The notes beneath the pieces are model-generated. The model had not been told where the DNA came from. It saw only the letters and a program-made list of their open reading frames with translations, and did not search any database. DNA of 64,000 bases from Acanthaster planci. Taxonomy: Eukaryota > Echinodermata > Asteroidea > Valvatida > Acanthasteridae. Positions 1 to 12,900 of this stretch are shown one piece after another; positions within the stretch are counted from its first letter, which is position 1; each line of letters starts with the position of its first letter. A program made the translations under genes and the position numbers. The stretch spans positions 248,001 to 312,000 of the forward strand of contig NW_019091479.1 in the NCBI RefSeq assembly GCF_001949145.1, in the 5' to 3' direction.

Positions 1-2074
1 CCAAGCCATGATAATGAATTTATCTCTGCATGTGGTTAATCTTTTGAGGAACAATTTTAAGGTGGTTGCCCTTTCTTCTCAGAAAGACGAAGCAAAGACA
101 ATAACCTGTTCATGGAGGAAAACTTCGCGTCTATCAAATGACACTCCCTGGAATTCACCACCGCACCACAGGGGGTACCTGTGTATCATCCCCCAACAAA
201 TACAAAAATTCCAAACAATTTCAATGCCCATCAAAAAAATATATTTGTAATGGTCAGAAACTGAACAGTATTATCTCCGGCCATTAAGCAGGAAGACCCA
301 CAGGCTATTTTGTATTTTCGCCAAAGACACAGTGAACAGGGGTCAACACCACAACCTGGAATTTGTCTAAAATTTAATGACCCTTAAACATACATGTACA
401 CTGTGCACTTGTTATTTGTCAGAAATTGAGGGTATTTCCCAGATATTCGATATTTTTCTTTTGACTTTTCTTTATTTCATGTTTATTCAACAGCGGAGTG
501 CCAATTATTGGATGATTATAAGTTGACAACAAAGAAATGATCAATTTTACTGATGGGAGGAAACCCTCGGACACTTATTCAAGAGAAAACCCTGGTAGGG
601 ACTGAAAACCAAATCCACACTGGGATTCCAACTTTGGGTCACAGAGTTGGAAAGCAAGTGCATTGTGCATGTATGCCAACCCAACAATGTCATCAAATAT
701 GTGTCTCGGACAAGTTCCTGTTTGTAACATTTTTGAGGCTACATGCAGAGCAGAGGGACCGTCTGCATGTACAAGCATACACTGTAACGATTTTTCCCTA
801 CATTCCACAAAAGAACATGTGAAAACAAATAAAGTAGTCTAGACTTGCACTTAGCAACCAACACATTTTCTATAAACAAAACTGTTCTGATAAATGCCGC
901 TTGTAAACATACTTTATTTATTTGGAATGGGAATTCTTGCTCTTGAAATGAAAGCAAAAATTGAAATACCTTTCAAGGAAGCCTTTTTGGTTTTCAGGAA
1001 GTTTTTTGTGACAAGTGCATTGCAGAATTTCCCTAGAATTTACAAAACAACTTGGGGATATCCCCATCCGTTAATTATGAGTCAAACAAGAGAGCGTGCA
1101 TTTCCAGACAACTGTTTTAACACATGGCGCATTTTAAGCCCAACCCCCTAGGGTGTATTTAAAATCATATTGAAAATGGGAGGATATGGGACTGTTAGGG
1201 ATACATGTCTTTCAAATTCTTTCATTTGAAGTCAAACTTTGCTGGGACTTTCCTGCGAAGTGCTTGGGAAGTTTTAACACTTCTTCCCTGAGGAGCACAA
1301 AATTTCCCTGTAGCCTTACCCCCCCCCAAAAAAAATTATCATTACACATGTCAAAATGGCATGATGCCTCAGTGAATTCTCAAGTTGGCCTTTGCTGCCT
1401 ACTGACAAGTCAAGGTGAACCGAGACAGACTTCTTTAAGCTGGAGTCAACAGTCCAGCTTATGTCTGATCCAGTTCTAATCCTTTGCCACTTTTCACACT
1501 GGCACTCTTTAGATGGGGCAAGGGTTGTGAGAGGTGGTGGGCGATGTCTGTATTCTTCTTATGTTGAAAAATATTCTGCTAACTGGTGTGGAGAGTTAAG
1601 GAGGAAGTAATTTGTGGTCACTTGGTGTCAAGGTTATGCCCCTCTCCCACATGATGGAATTGGAAACTTGTGGTTATATCTGTGAGTTTCACTTATGTAG
1701 GCCTATACATCTGCTTCGTCATATCTACCCTTTCAACTTTCATCTAGCACTTAGAAACAGTTGGACAAGCAGAGTGAATGCTTTCCTTGGCAAATTAGCC
1801 ATTGGGAGTCTCAACCACAGAACCTGAAAGGTCACCTATTGCATGAATCACAGGCCGGCAGTTATGGTGGGCCTGCATGCATCAGTTTCACTAACTTGAA
1901 TTAAAAAAAAAGAAATGCATGTACATGTATAGACAGAATGCTTCACTTGTAGACGAATATGTCTTTAACTACGCATTTCCTGTTCATGTTTACACTGGGG
2001 ATCTGCCTTTATCAGTATCATGTATCTCAACCAAAGAACTAACTCAAGCAAGAATTTGAAGAAATGTGACTTAC
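1..2074. other. Probable intron or downstream region of the EMI gene; nothing recognised
   Basis: I read both strands for cysteine-rich EGF-type exons that could continue the EMI-domain gene to the right and found none that I could support. Only short, low-quality reading frames occur. The last visible exon ends in a strong donor (GTAAGT on the minus strand), so this stretch is probably intronic. Confidence 0.4.
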
Positions 2075-5000
2075 GATACATGCAGCCGGCTTCACCGTTG
2101 AATCGTGACCAACCGTGACAGCACTTGTAGCGGGTGACGTATGAATTTTCGTAGACGATCCGGTATGACGTGTAATATGCAGTCCTGTTAAATAGAACAT
2201 ACCATGAAGTACTGAAGCAAAATATTGTCAGTTGTAATTTTAGAAGAACCGCCCTTCCATTTCGTGGTAAAGTCTTTTAAGTTTCAACCAATCAATCCAC
2301 TTATTCAACAAAAATGTCATTACTTATGCGATTTAAGGAGCAGCTCTTAGGAAAACATGTTTTCTTCAGATTTTTTCTATTCAAATATATGTGGAAGCAT
2401 CCAAATCAAATGCCGAGTCATTTGTCTTCAGAGCTCAACTATAACAAGCTTAAAAGGGCTTTTTTTCTCTTCATGCCAAGATGCGAATTCTTGCGAGCCC
2501 TTGGCAACTGTTTGGCATGCACGAGGGAATTATCCACTACAAACACAGGATGTAGGTTCCCCTTTTTCTCTGTTTTCTCCCAATGATAAAATCTGCATTC
2601 AGAATTCGCATCTTGGCATGAACAGAAAAATGCCCTTTTAAGCTTGTTATAGTTGAGCTCTGAAGATAAATGACACGGCATTCAGTTTGGACGCTTCCAT
2701 ATTTATTTGAACAGATGAAGTAAGAGAAAACATGTTTTCTTTAGAGGTGCTCTTCAAGCCCATCAGCTTGTTCAAATCATCACTGAAATCTTCAGAAGAG
2801 ATTTTAATATCAATAAAGCTTGACACTGTTCAATACATTGTACTGAAGTTAAACGCAACATATTTTTTCTAAATCTAACGTTGGATTCAGCTGTGTGACA
2901 GAAGAAAAGATTACAGGAATGTACTCTTTGAGGTTACTTCCTTTTCTGTCATAAGTTTTTAGTTTTTCTTGACAGGGTGAAAAATGGTCCGAACAGCTGG
3001 CCAACAGCCTTTTTCGAAACTTGTCTGGTGAAAAGGTTACTACAACACACAGCATGTCACAAACTGTACAACCAATTCCCCAGTGTCATGCACACTGTGG
3101 GCAACCTCGGAAGAAAAAATAAAAAATTACTCCTTTGTGTCGGGACCGCGGTGGCAACAATGGTGCGCTCTGCAGGAAATCGCAAAGGGAGTTGAATTTT
3201 GTGTCAGACTTGAAACTAACCATAAATTACATCAATTATGGCCGATTCCGGTGGGCTGGATTTCATGATCAGTCACTGTCGCTATACCAGTGACCTACAT
3301 TTTGAGCGGAGTGGTTGGGCGACACTTGCATTTGGGAGTGGGCGGAGTCCTGGGGGTGGGTCAGGATTCTTGATACATTGTAGTTCCTTGGTTTAAGTCC
3401 AAAGATAGGCATTTCTTCTGTCTGTCTGTCTGTGAAGCTGTCATTCTATAAGTCATAGTTTAATATGCCTGAGCGCTTTAAGGCAAATTCCAAACATAAG
3501 TGGAATTGGCCGTGCTGTTAACCTCCACATCAGCAAAACACAAGTATTTCAAAAATGAAAATAGAAATAAAAGTTAATGGAACTGCTTATAATTTCCACG
3601 TCATTTCATACAAACTTTCTTCTTACTCATGAATTATTCATCATCCAAGATCTGTCGTTTATGCATGCAAGACTGGGCAAGAGTTCCTTACAGTTACACA
3701 AACATTATCTGACACTCTGTCAACAAACCCGAGGAGACTGGTCTGAAAATTGCCCTGTATTTTCGAAGTAAAAGCTTCGACCTTTTCCATCCTAGTCTTA
3801 CATATGACTCTTAAAAATAAATTATCCCTTTCTGACGGCGGATAATACGGTGTATACCACTGCATGACTATAAACGGAACTCTTCCCTAAGACTGGTTTA
3901 CCAACTTTCGTTCCAGAACTCACTGAATTGTGAGTTCTGTGTATTATTACCTGCGCTCGTAGCCAACGCACCACTGCCCTGAATAGCCACAGTTAGGCCT
4001 CCATACTTTGACCATTCTTGTGTAGGCTTTCACGCACGGCCTTCGGTGGCCAATCATGGATGGCTCCTGGTAAGGACAAACGTGTGGCCTGAAAAGAAAT
4101 TGAAATGCAGAAATTACATCAGCTCACTGTCAATTCTACCTTTTTATCATTAGATATTTCCATCTTTGAGGTGTATATTTCTCAGTTTTCTGGAAAAAAG
4201 TTAAATATGAGGGTTTTATTATCACATGGTGTATTCAAACAATTTCAGACATTTACGTGTAAAGTTAAGACAGGCACAAAAAAGATTAGGGTTTGAAAAA
4301 AGCTTGCCAAAGACAGCACAAAAAAATGGAAAAAAAATTTTTCCTTTGATTTCAATGATCCTCAAAGTTGACTAATACTAATAGCTTACAATAAATAGAA
4401 ACCACATGAAAAATCTTGCACTTTTAGTAAGGTGCATTTAGGGGTACAACAGCTCGAATTTTTGTAACTGCGTCTCGGGACGCAACACCAGAATTGCATG
4501 ACCATTGAAAATTGCAGAGAGGTTAACACCGGTTGATCAACAGGCTTTGTCAGGGGTGAACCAAGCATTCGAGGCAGTTCAGCCGACGCTATGCACCTCG
4601 CGTGACAAAGCACAATCAAAGTACATTTTTCAATGCCACTTCGGCTTACGGGTAAGCCCTAAACACACTGTACAAAGGAACCTCTTCACAAAAGGCGCAA
4701 TGAAGAAGAGCTAAGAAAAACACCTGACCACTGCCTCCAAACAAGGCATGCACTGCGACACACGGGACTGGGAGTGTACGCTGGTGTAAGGGGCGGTTAA
4801 TTCCAAATGTCATTTTGTTACGCAAGGTAGCACGTCGCAACCTTGCATACTTTGTGTATGCAGAAAGAAACACGGACTCACAACAGAGGGGGACCCTCAA
4901 AATGGAACGACAATAATTGGTTTTACGATTTTTTTTTTTCAGATTAACGTCCCCAGACACGAGATTAGCAAAAAGACATGGCGATAAGTACCTTGAGCTG

Positions 5001-5538
5001 TATGCAAATATTTACCGAACAAATTCAAACATGTCAAAATACTCAATACAAAGCTTCCTAGTTTACTTTTATAATGCAATAAATTCTGACCATAGACATG
5101 ATATACAGCAAGGACGAACGATGATCGAAGTTGCGTCAACTTTTTTGGGCATTTTATAAAGTCCGAAAGTCATTTGGTGAGGTAGACAGTCATGGTATTA
5201 TGACTTGGGCATATCTGGCTGGGATTCTTTTCTTATCATTCTCAGAAAAAAGGGTATCTGAAAAGGGACACGAGGACTTACATTCCAGCTCCCAGTTCAT
5301 TGCCCGACGACGCCATCGGAATCCCCGATGTCCTTACTGGGATAGATTCCAAGGCTCCTGTTGAGGGTCTACCTGGGGACTGCTGCTGCTGATAGCCCTG
5401 TTGTTGGTAACCTTGCTGGTCCATATAATTCATTCCACCCTGTGGTTGTATGTACTGGGTCCCCACGAGCTTTAGTTCCCCTAGAAATCCCACCACCGCT
5501 ACGGCGAGGTACAGGTAGAAGACGGAACTCCTCGCCAT
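2075..5538 (-). CDS. Secreted EMI-domain protein, 5' three exons (gene continues beyond window or unresolved)
   Basis: Three exons join in frame: 5538-5282, 4088-3951 and 2184-2075 (phases 2, 2, 1). Exon 1 starts with a hydrophobic signal peptide (about residues 1-26), followed by a short Gln/Tyr-rich linker with repeated QGYQQ. Exons 2 and 3 encode an EMI domain: it opens with PHVCPYQEPSMIGH, has the paired cysteines of CGYSGQWCVGYERR in the middle, and ends with YKCCHGW and a final Cys. EMI domains occur at the N-terminus of extracellular matrix and receptor proteins (EMILIN, multimerin, MEGF families) and mediate multimerisation. The exons that would decide the subfamily (EGF repeats or coiled coil) are not visible. 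The last exon ends in a clean donor, so the gene goes on to the left. Start choice: the first ATG before the signal peptide. Confidence 0.75.
2338..2760. repeat. Foldback element (large imperfect inverted repeat) in an EMI-gene intron
   Basis: The segment about 2338-2492 is the reverse complement of about 2601-2760, with roughly 85-90% identity by eye and a loop of about 110 bp. Shared blocks include GAAAACATGTTTTCTT, AGAGCTCAACTATAACAAG and CATGCCAAGATGCGAATTC. It sits between exons 2 and 3 of the EMI gene. It looks like a MITE or foldback transposon; no transposase is present. Confidence 0.8.
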
Positions 5539-8500
5539 GGCTCAAGAGCAATCCAGTTACCTTTTCACCGGTTTGCCAACGACCCAATTCGAACAAGTCA
5601 GATGATGGTCAAACTTTGCTGTCTTGTCACGAACCTGTTTAGTATTCACGAACGACTGCTGGCTAAATTGGTTGATTCCACAAAGTGGTTAAATCTTGTA
5701 CGAAAGCTCAAAAGAGGATTAAGATATTTGTACTGATATATAAGAACGATATTCCTGCTGGGTGCGCGATGACGATGACTGGAACGTCGGCTGATGATAC
5801 TCCCAACTTCTCTCCGCTAAAGTACCGTCAAAATTTCTATTTTCTAGCAATCCGAGAAATATTCAAAATCTTTGCGCAGCAGTAGAAGACATGAACTACT
5901 GCTGTAACCACATACACCTGGGATTTCCAAGGAGTATTCCAACTTTTTGACGAGTTTCGTGTTAATTCAAGCTCCAGCTGAGGAAAGAAGCGAATGATCA
6001 TAGGTCTTTCCTCTCTTGAGTTCAATGACAAAATGATACTCGACAAGTGTGTGCGTGGTGCGCGATGTGTGTGTGAACGCGTAGCGGTGTGTTATGTGTG
6101 CGCATCGTACCGGCAATACATGCACCTGTCATGCATTATGCATCTCAATCTCTATTGGTTCCTGGCTAGTGCCTATCGATATAAACCTGAATCACGATTG
6201 GTCTAATGACGGAAGTAGGCGCGGATGATTTAACGTACATCCAATCATCACCAAAAGGAGGCGTGACTGTGGCTTTGGATTTCATTCAGCGATAGGTCAA
6301 AAGTTTAGCGCCGAAAGTACGGTGCATCTCCAGCTCTGCGTTTACGGCTGCGATAAAATTTCACCGAAATCGCTAGGTAAGAGATATCAAAAGAGCCTGT
6401 TTTGATGGCATATGGGGCATTGATTCAAAGATAATATCGATTTCCGTTTTAAATCCCGCTTTTCATTGGGTTTTTATTTGACACGCCATTAAATGCAGTA
6501 TAAATCCCCATATGGTACAGTGCACGAGTCCATAAATAAGACCAGTGCTATGGCAAACAATAAAATAAAAAGCCAGTTTATTTTTCTATAAAGAACCGAA
6601 TTCACTCAAATATGCAACATAATTTTAAGAATGCAATAAGAACTGGGAAAATCACGAATGAAACAAACCCAGATTATAAATAATATCCGGGTGTAGATCA
6701 ATGAAGTGGCAATGATAGAGAATTGTTACTGTATTGTGGTATGTGTACTGACGATCCTTAGGAAAAGCATGCACAATATCAACATTAGTTTTAGTGCTAT
6801 TTAAGGTAACTTAATGGCACTAGACCTGACTAACGTCACATCAACCTCATAATGTATTTGACCTCTGACCTTGTATTCCCTTAGGGTGAGTTTCCGTTGA
6901 CCTTTGCTCGTGCAGGATTCCGCCTGCACGTAGATCCCGCTGTCGCGGACACGAGAGAGGAGTGTGTAATCTATCAACCACGTTGTTGCTGTCTTGTTCC
7001 TCCCGGTAATAACTTGTTGGTTTCGGGTCCACACGACCGAACACGGTATTAGAAACTCCAGACATAACATCGTTGGGAATCAATCGCCACATTCTTTGCA
7101 AAGTAAAGTCTGTGGTACTGGTAAGCTGAGGATAAAGGTGATTATTTAAAAATGGCAGCGTAACCAGGTCCCAATTTGCGAGGGATGTTTCTGGGGACAG
7201 GATGGGAGAGTTTGTAAGAAGAGGGTGTGCCCTCAACTTGCCCCGTCCAGCGTGTGGATTGTGTACTGGACGGTTGCTACTTGGAGTGATTATCTTTGCT
7301 ATTTGCTAGATTAACATTGGTAATGTGGCAAATACAGAAAGAGTTATGAGGGAACGTGGAAGAGATACAGCTAATCTCAACGGCACTTTGCCGTAGATCC
7401 CATGGGAACGAAACATTTTCATGGAATTCTAATAATTCCAATACATCGACTCAAAACATTGCAACTTTTCTCTTTACTCGTTCACATAAAGATGTTTCGG
7501 CAAATCCTTTCTTGGTAAAGTATCTCAAAGGGTGAAAGGTGGAACGCTCCGGTTTTACTGAGCCGGAACTCCGAACCATGCCGTACCACGTCGTTTGGTC
7601 CGGGTGAGTGGTTGATTGAGTCCATCTAGGGTAATAGTGCAGGCGAGGACTTTCCTGTTCCGTAGAGCATGGCCGAGAGGAAAGTGATGAGTCGCAAGAG
7701 GGATTAGAGTAGGTTAAACATCCGAATTTCCAGTTTTCTATTTAGTAGGAATTTCCCCTAAATCAGCTGAATTGATGACGTATTGTTAATTAACCGCGAA
7801 ACAAGGAAAAGAAAAGCGGATGTGGGAAGTCGTGAATTACAGACTGTTATTTTTCAAGGCCTTTTCCCACCAGATCATATTAACGTGAAAACGACATCAA
7901 GCGGTGATGAAGTACAAGACTAGTTGTAAACGTGGCAAGATATTTTGGAGGGTGTGCGGCTCCAACGGTATACTTTGAACACACTGAACTTCTTGTAAAC
8001 AATCCTGTTTTAAGTATGCGTACCTCTGAAACAAATGACTTCTTTCACTGTACCAGTCAAAACTGTGGTCAGAGGATGATTCCTTTCCGTATAGGAAGTG
8101 ACATCAGACATATCGGATTTCCAACTTTCTTGCTCAATGCTGTTGTCACGCGCACACAGTCAGCCGGCATCCATAAAAAAACAAACACAAAAAGTGGTTG
8201 CTGGTGGCAATCCGGAACCACGCGTCAATGGGACGGGACACGCTAGTTTCAAGGGCAGATCGAGGAAATGCGATGAACATGATCAGGCCTCATCAGAAGA
8301 TGACAAATAAGCCAGTCTATTGCTCGTGATCGAACAACGGATTGTGATTCGATGGATGTCTTATTGCAGTTTTCTTTCCCTTCGCGAATGGGAATGTCGA
8401 AATGTGGTGTGAAGACAAACACACACAGATAAGTTTGCTTCACGGACCAACATTTACAATAAATACACTGAATATCCCTAAATAGGCGTAATTGTTTAAA

Positions 8501-9205
8501 ACCGTGTAGGTTGCAACACAGAGCATGATTGCAGGAAATTTCTGTGAAGCCTTCCAGTTCGGTCAAGGGAAAGGCATCGCCTGTAACAGAAGTCTTCGTT
8601 TTCTTGAGAGGACTAGAGGCAGTCAGAGGATGTTGTAAATGAATAAGAGTAGGACGAGGATGATTTGTCATTTTGAAATTAGTCCCCCGTGGCTCTCTCA
8701 TTCCGCTGTTCGTGGCTGTAACGAAACATCTGACCCACTTCTTGTAACTATGTCAACCGTGTGAGTTTGACAGAGGCGGGCCTTTGGAAGCTATTTCTGT
8801 CTACTGATAATCCCCATAAGGTTAATTTTCAAATATAGATCGAGTTGCCAGGAAAATGTAATCATGCAGGTAGAGGGTAATCATGCGGGTTGAGGCTACA
8901 AGGATGTCGTTTTTTGAACCGTGCAGAAGAGGAAGGCAGCTGTAATTGGCAACAGACAGACTAGGTTTTTCCCGCAGTTTCGAATACCCCGCACGACAAA
9001 TTCTTGATAGAGGGCGCTATATTACTATCTCGGCAGCTTGCATACATGTTTCGTGCAGAGTGGTTTTGCGACCTTTCAGGCACAACCAGAGCTATTAACA
9101 TGCAAATTTCTGATTTACGAATGATTTACTGAAGAGTGCGAATTGTTTAAAGTATTTAATATGCAGATTACAAACAATATGACGCGTTTTGTTTCCTCAA
9201 ACGAT
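5539..9205. other. Intergenic stretch between the EMI gene and the ZCWPW1 3' end
   Basis: This holds the EMI-gene promoter side and no gene I can prove. A GC-richer patch near 6290-6380 ends in a donor-like GTAAGAG and could be a non-coding first exon on the plus strand. A minus-strand open frame at 6801-7070 has a loose Ig-like look but no splice-supported gene model. A plus-strand frame at 7932-8246 is not recognisable. Confidence 0.4.
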
Positions 9206-9994
9206 TTTATTTCAACAATAAAATATTGTCATACAGCAGGTGAGTTTCAATGTACAGTTAAAATCTGCACTTTCCAGCAGCACCGTCAAATAAAATTCTG
9301 TAATTCCTTCTACCTAGTGGTGTATCTCTTTCCACTGCAACTCAATAAATTAAGCGCTCAGTATCGAGTGCTATATACTTAAGACAGACAATGATCGCAC
9401 CAACCAACTTCCAAAAGCTCATACAATTCCAAATGGAACAGCTAACAGCAACAAGGTAACTCTTGAACAACACTCATTTTGTGTAAAATAAACTTGGGAT
9501 GTTTCATTTGGTTTTAACATCATCTTCCAAATTCTTGTGAATGATTTTTTACACACAGTTCTACATTTATCGGTAAATTTGATGCTGTATCTGGAGTCGA
9601 TAGCTCAGAACATCACTCACAGACTGACCAAAGGCAGGTCATCTGGCATATTACTTAAGTGGTAGCAGTGTCCTTCAAAGAGAAACATCTTTACATGGGC
9701 AACTGATTATTCATATTTAGTACTTCGTTCTTTTGCCTCTTACACTCGATTATCTTATTTAAGGGCCCCGGCCAGTCCCTCACAAATCTACTTGATAAGA
9801 AAGAATCAGCCATTGTGAATTAACTGCTTTCTCACTGCAAAAGGACTTAGTTGGTGATCCATCTCATTAAAGTTAACATCTGCACGACAACTGAAGGAAA
9901 ACCAGAACATAATAAATGAACAAATCAACCTTTGGTAACAAGAAGGTACTCAAATAATAAAAAGGCTATGATGCCCATAGGAGGATATATGTGT
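9206..9994 (-). other. Probable ZCWPW1 3' UTR
   Basis: This AT-rich sequence follows the ZCWPW1 stop codon. A minus-strand AATAAA lies at 9211-9206 and is a plausible poly(A) signal. The transcript end is inferred, not seen. Confidence 0.4.
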
Positions 9995-12900
9995 CTATTC
10001 CTCAACTACTTCAACAGGCTGTGAGTTAGCATCTGCAATTGTAGTCAGACCATTGAGTTTGTTAGGATCTCCTTGCTTTCCTTCATCAACCATCTCAGAA
10101 TTCTCAGGCCAGTCCTCTAGATCTTCCATGCTGAAGTCATCACTATCCTCCCCATCATCCTTCCCATCTCCTTGCTTCTCCTTCACCAAAGCAGCATCGT
10201 CTACAATGAGATCCTCATTCAGACCAAGGTGGAACTCTTCTTTGTCCTCAACCGGTATCTTATATCGCTCAGCTTTCATCTTCTTTGGAGGAGAAAGAAA
10301 AATGCTGTCCTTGTCATCAATCCCCAGCTCTAAGCGGGTTGCCTCTTGAGCTGCTGGTTGTGGTTTGCGCTTGACGCTGAACTTCTTGGGAGCACATTTT
10401 TTCATTTTTCCCATGGGCACATTTACACTTGGTGCTTCAATTCCAGCAGCCGAATTGTCATTGATTTCTGGACTTGTCTTGCTCCTTAGTTGCCCCGATG
10501 TCGAATGAGAGGGCCCAGCTGAAGGATCCTTCAAGATTGGGGTCTTATGTTTGATGCTGAATTTTTGGGAGGCACCATTCCTGGATGGACTCTTGCAAGG
10601 CTTCTTGTTTCTTGTCTTTTGACTTGAAGAAACGTGGACGGCATCCCAATTTAGACTTGGACTGGGCTTAGATCCTCGGTTTGCATCCGTCGCAGGCTTT
10701 CCCGATGAGGGGGTAGATGAATTGGGAGAGGATAGATCGCTTTTGGTCTTGATGCTAAATTTCTTCACCTTTTGTCTGGTCATATCATCACCTCCAGTGC
10801 CACTCCTGTTACTGGTGAGCTGAGATGTAACAAGCTCATGCTGCTTTGGATGAGAATGAAGACCTCTCTCAATATCCTCATCAACTTCCATGGTGATCAC
10901 AGAATCATTGGTTTGGATTTTGAGGATATCAGTCTGTTCATCTTCAGTAGTTGCTTCCCGTTGAATCTTATCAGATGGCATATTATCTTTCTTTATAAGG
11001 GGAACTGCAAATGATGCCCTCTTTGGTTTCTTTTCTCTTGTATTTCTGGATGGTGGTTCGAATGCCAACTTCATCTCTGGGCAACCCTCATGTGAATTTA
11101 TTTTGGCCTTTGCTTCTTGATTTTTTTGAGATTTAGTCTTGTTGGCAAACTTTGCTGTGTTCTTTGCTGGAGTAACCATCTGAAGATCTTCTGTCCTGGG
11201 CTTGTCGGCAGATGGCTTTTTGGCTCTTGATTTCTTGATTTTTGGTTTGGAGCTGTTATCACTTTTCCCATCTTCTTGAACTGTCTTTGATCCTTCTTTT
11301 GGGTTATCAGTCTCGTCGAAGTTTTCTGAGTTCAGCTGTGTGGCACCTTGCTTTTTTGCTCTTACTTTCTTAGCTTTGGGGTCAAGATTGTTAGCAGGCT
11401 TCTTCATCCTTGGTCTTTTGACTTTCTTTTCTTTTGGTTCGGCATTTGGATCACTTTTACCAAATTCTTGTAGTTCTTCAGATGGGTCTTCTGGGGAGCT
11501 TCTCTCAGTCAACTCTCCTGCCTTTGGCAAGATCACAGCTGGAGCCATCAGTCTTTGAGTTTTGGATATTACTTCAACAGCTGATTTCTTTACCCTTGGT
11601 TTTTGGCCTTTCTTTTCGTTTGGATTGGCATCTGTATCAATTATGTGAGACTGATTTACTTTAAATTTGTCTTCCCCTTGACTATCTTTTGCTGTGTCTT
11701 TGAGAAAACAGCTTTTCTTGGACCGAGGCCTCTCAGCCCTCTTTGTTGAACCATCTTCTCTTTTCATCTTGTTGCTGTTGATCTTGGGTTGTGTCAGTTC
11801 CTGAGGTTCGTAAGTTGTGCTGTCATCAACAACTGTGGCTTCTTTCCTTGAGTGATGGTGACGTGATTTCCTTTTCTTTTTCTCTCTCTCCTTTTTGTTG
11901 CCATCAGCATCTTTTGGAGATACATCTTTACGTTGCCTTTTAGTCTTTTCTTCCATTTCTATTTGGCCTGTACATTCCTCTACGTCTACAGCCTTCTTTG
12001 ATTTCCTTCTCTTTTTAGTTTCCTTTTTAGCCTCTAAAGAGGATGAAATAACATGTATGAAAACAGTGGAATTACCATTTAGAACTCATGTATCATAACA
12101 GGCTAACTGCATTCGATACTTAAATGGTGGAAAAATAAAGCAGGCTATTGAAAATGTATGATAAATGGGGTCTCCTCGTCGCTTGAGTAAAAAAAAAATC
12201 TTACAGATAGTTCTTTGGATATTACATGTTTTCCAGGAGGTTTCTTACCTTCATTGAGAGAAGTCTCCTGTAGAGACTGTATTGTTTCTCCTGCCTCACT
12301 CAGTAAAGCCTCTGCCTCCTCCAGTATGTCATCTACATCCAGGCCTAGCATCTCAAGACTCAACTCGGCATCACCATCCTCGTCTGACTCGATTTGGTCA
12401 GCGTCACAATCTATAGTTTCCTCTGTCCCAAGATTGAAAAATAGTTATTGAAGGTTTTGTTGTAATTTCACAATTCAAGGCTTTTCCAAATAAAGTTGAA
12501 TCACTTGAAAATTACAAGAAATAGTTTTACTTGGGATTTTAGCAAATTAGTTTTGTGAATGTTAGTACCCACCTTGTGCAAACTCTTGTGAGTTATCCAC
12601 AATTTTGCCTTTAAAGTTGTGACTGAAACCAAATGTGCATATTCGCTCCTGCAAGATTAGAAATTGCACCTTTTGAAAACCAAATTGTAAAAGGCATTCT
12701 ACAATTAAAATTCCCAATTAAGTAGAACCATGGTAACTTATAGATAGCCGCAGTAAGATTTCTAAGTATCAAGTAACATGAACCACAGACAAGATGTATA
12801 AATACTGATAATGACATGGGAGACAGTAGCACTCAAATAACTCACAGCAATACATGTATAAAACACCTCTACAGACTGTTTGAGATTATAGCTTGTTGAC

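Noticed and set aside
7932-8246. 104-codon plus-strand frame starting MARYFGGCAAP
   Set aside because: No signal peptide, domain or splice context that I can recognise; the composition looks non-coding.
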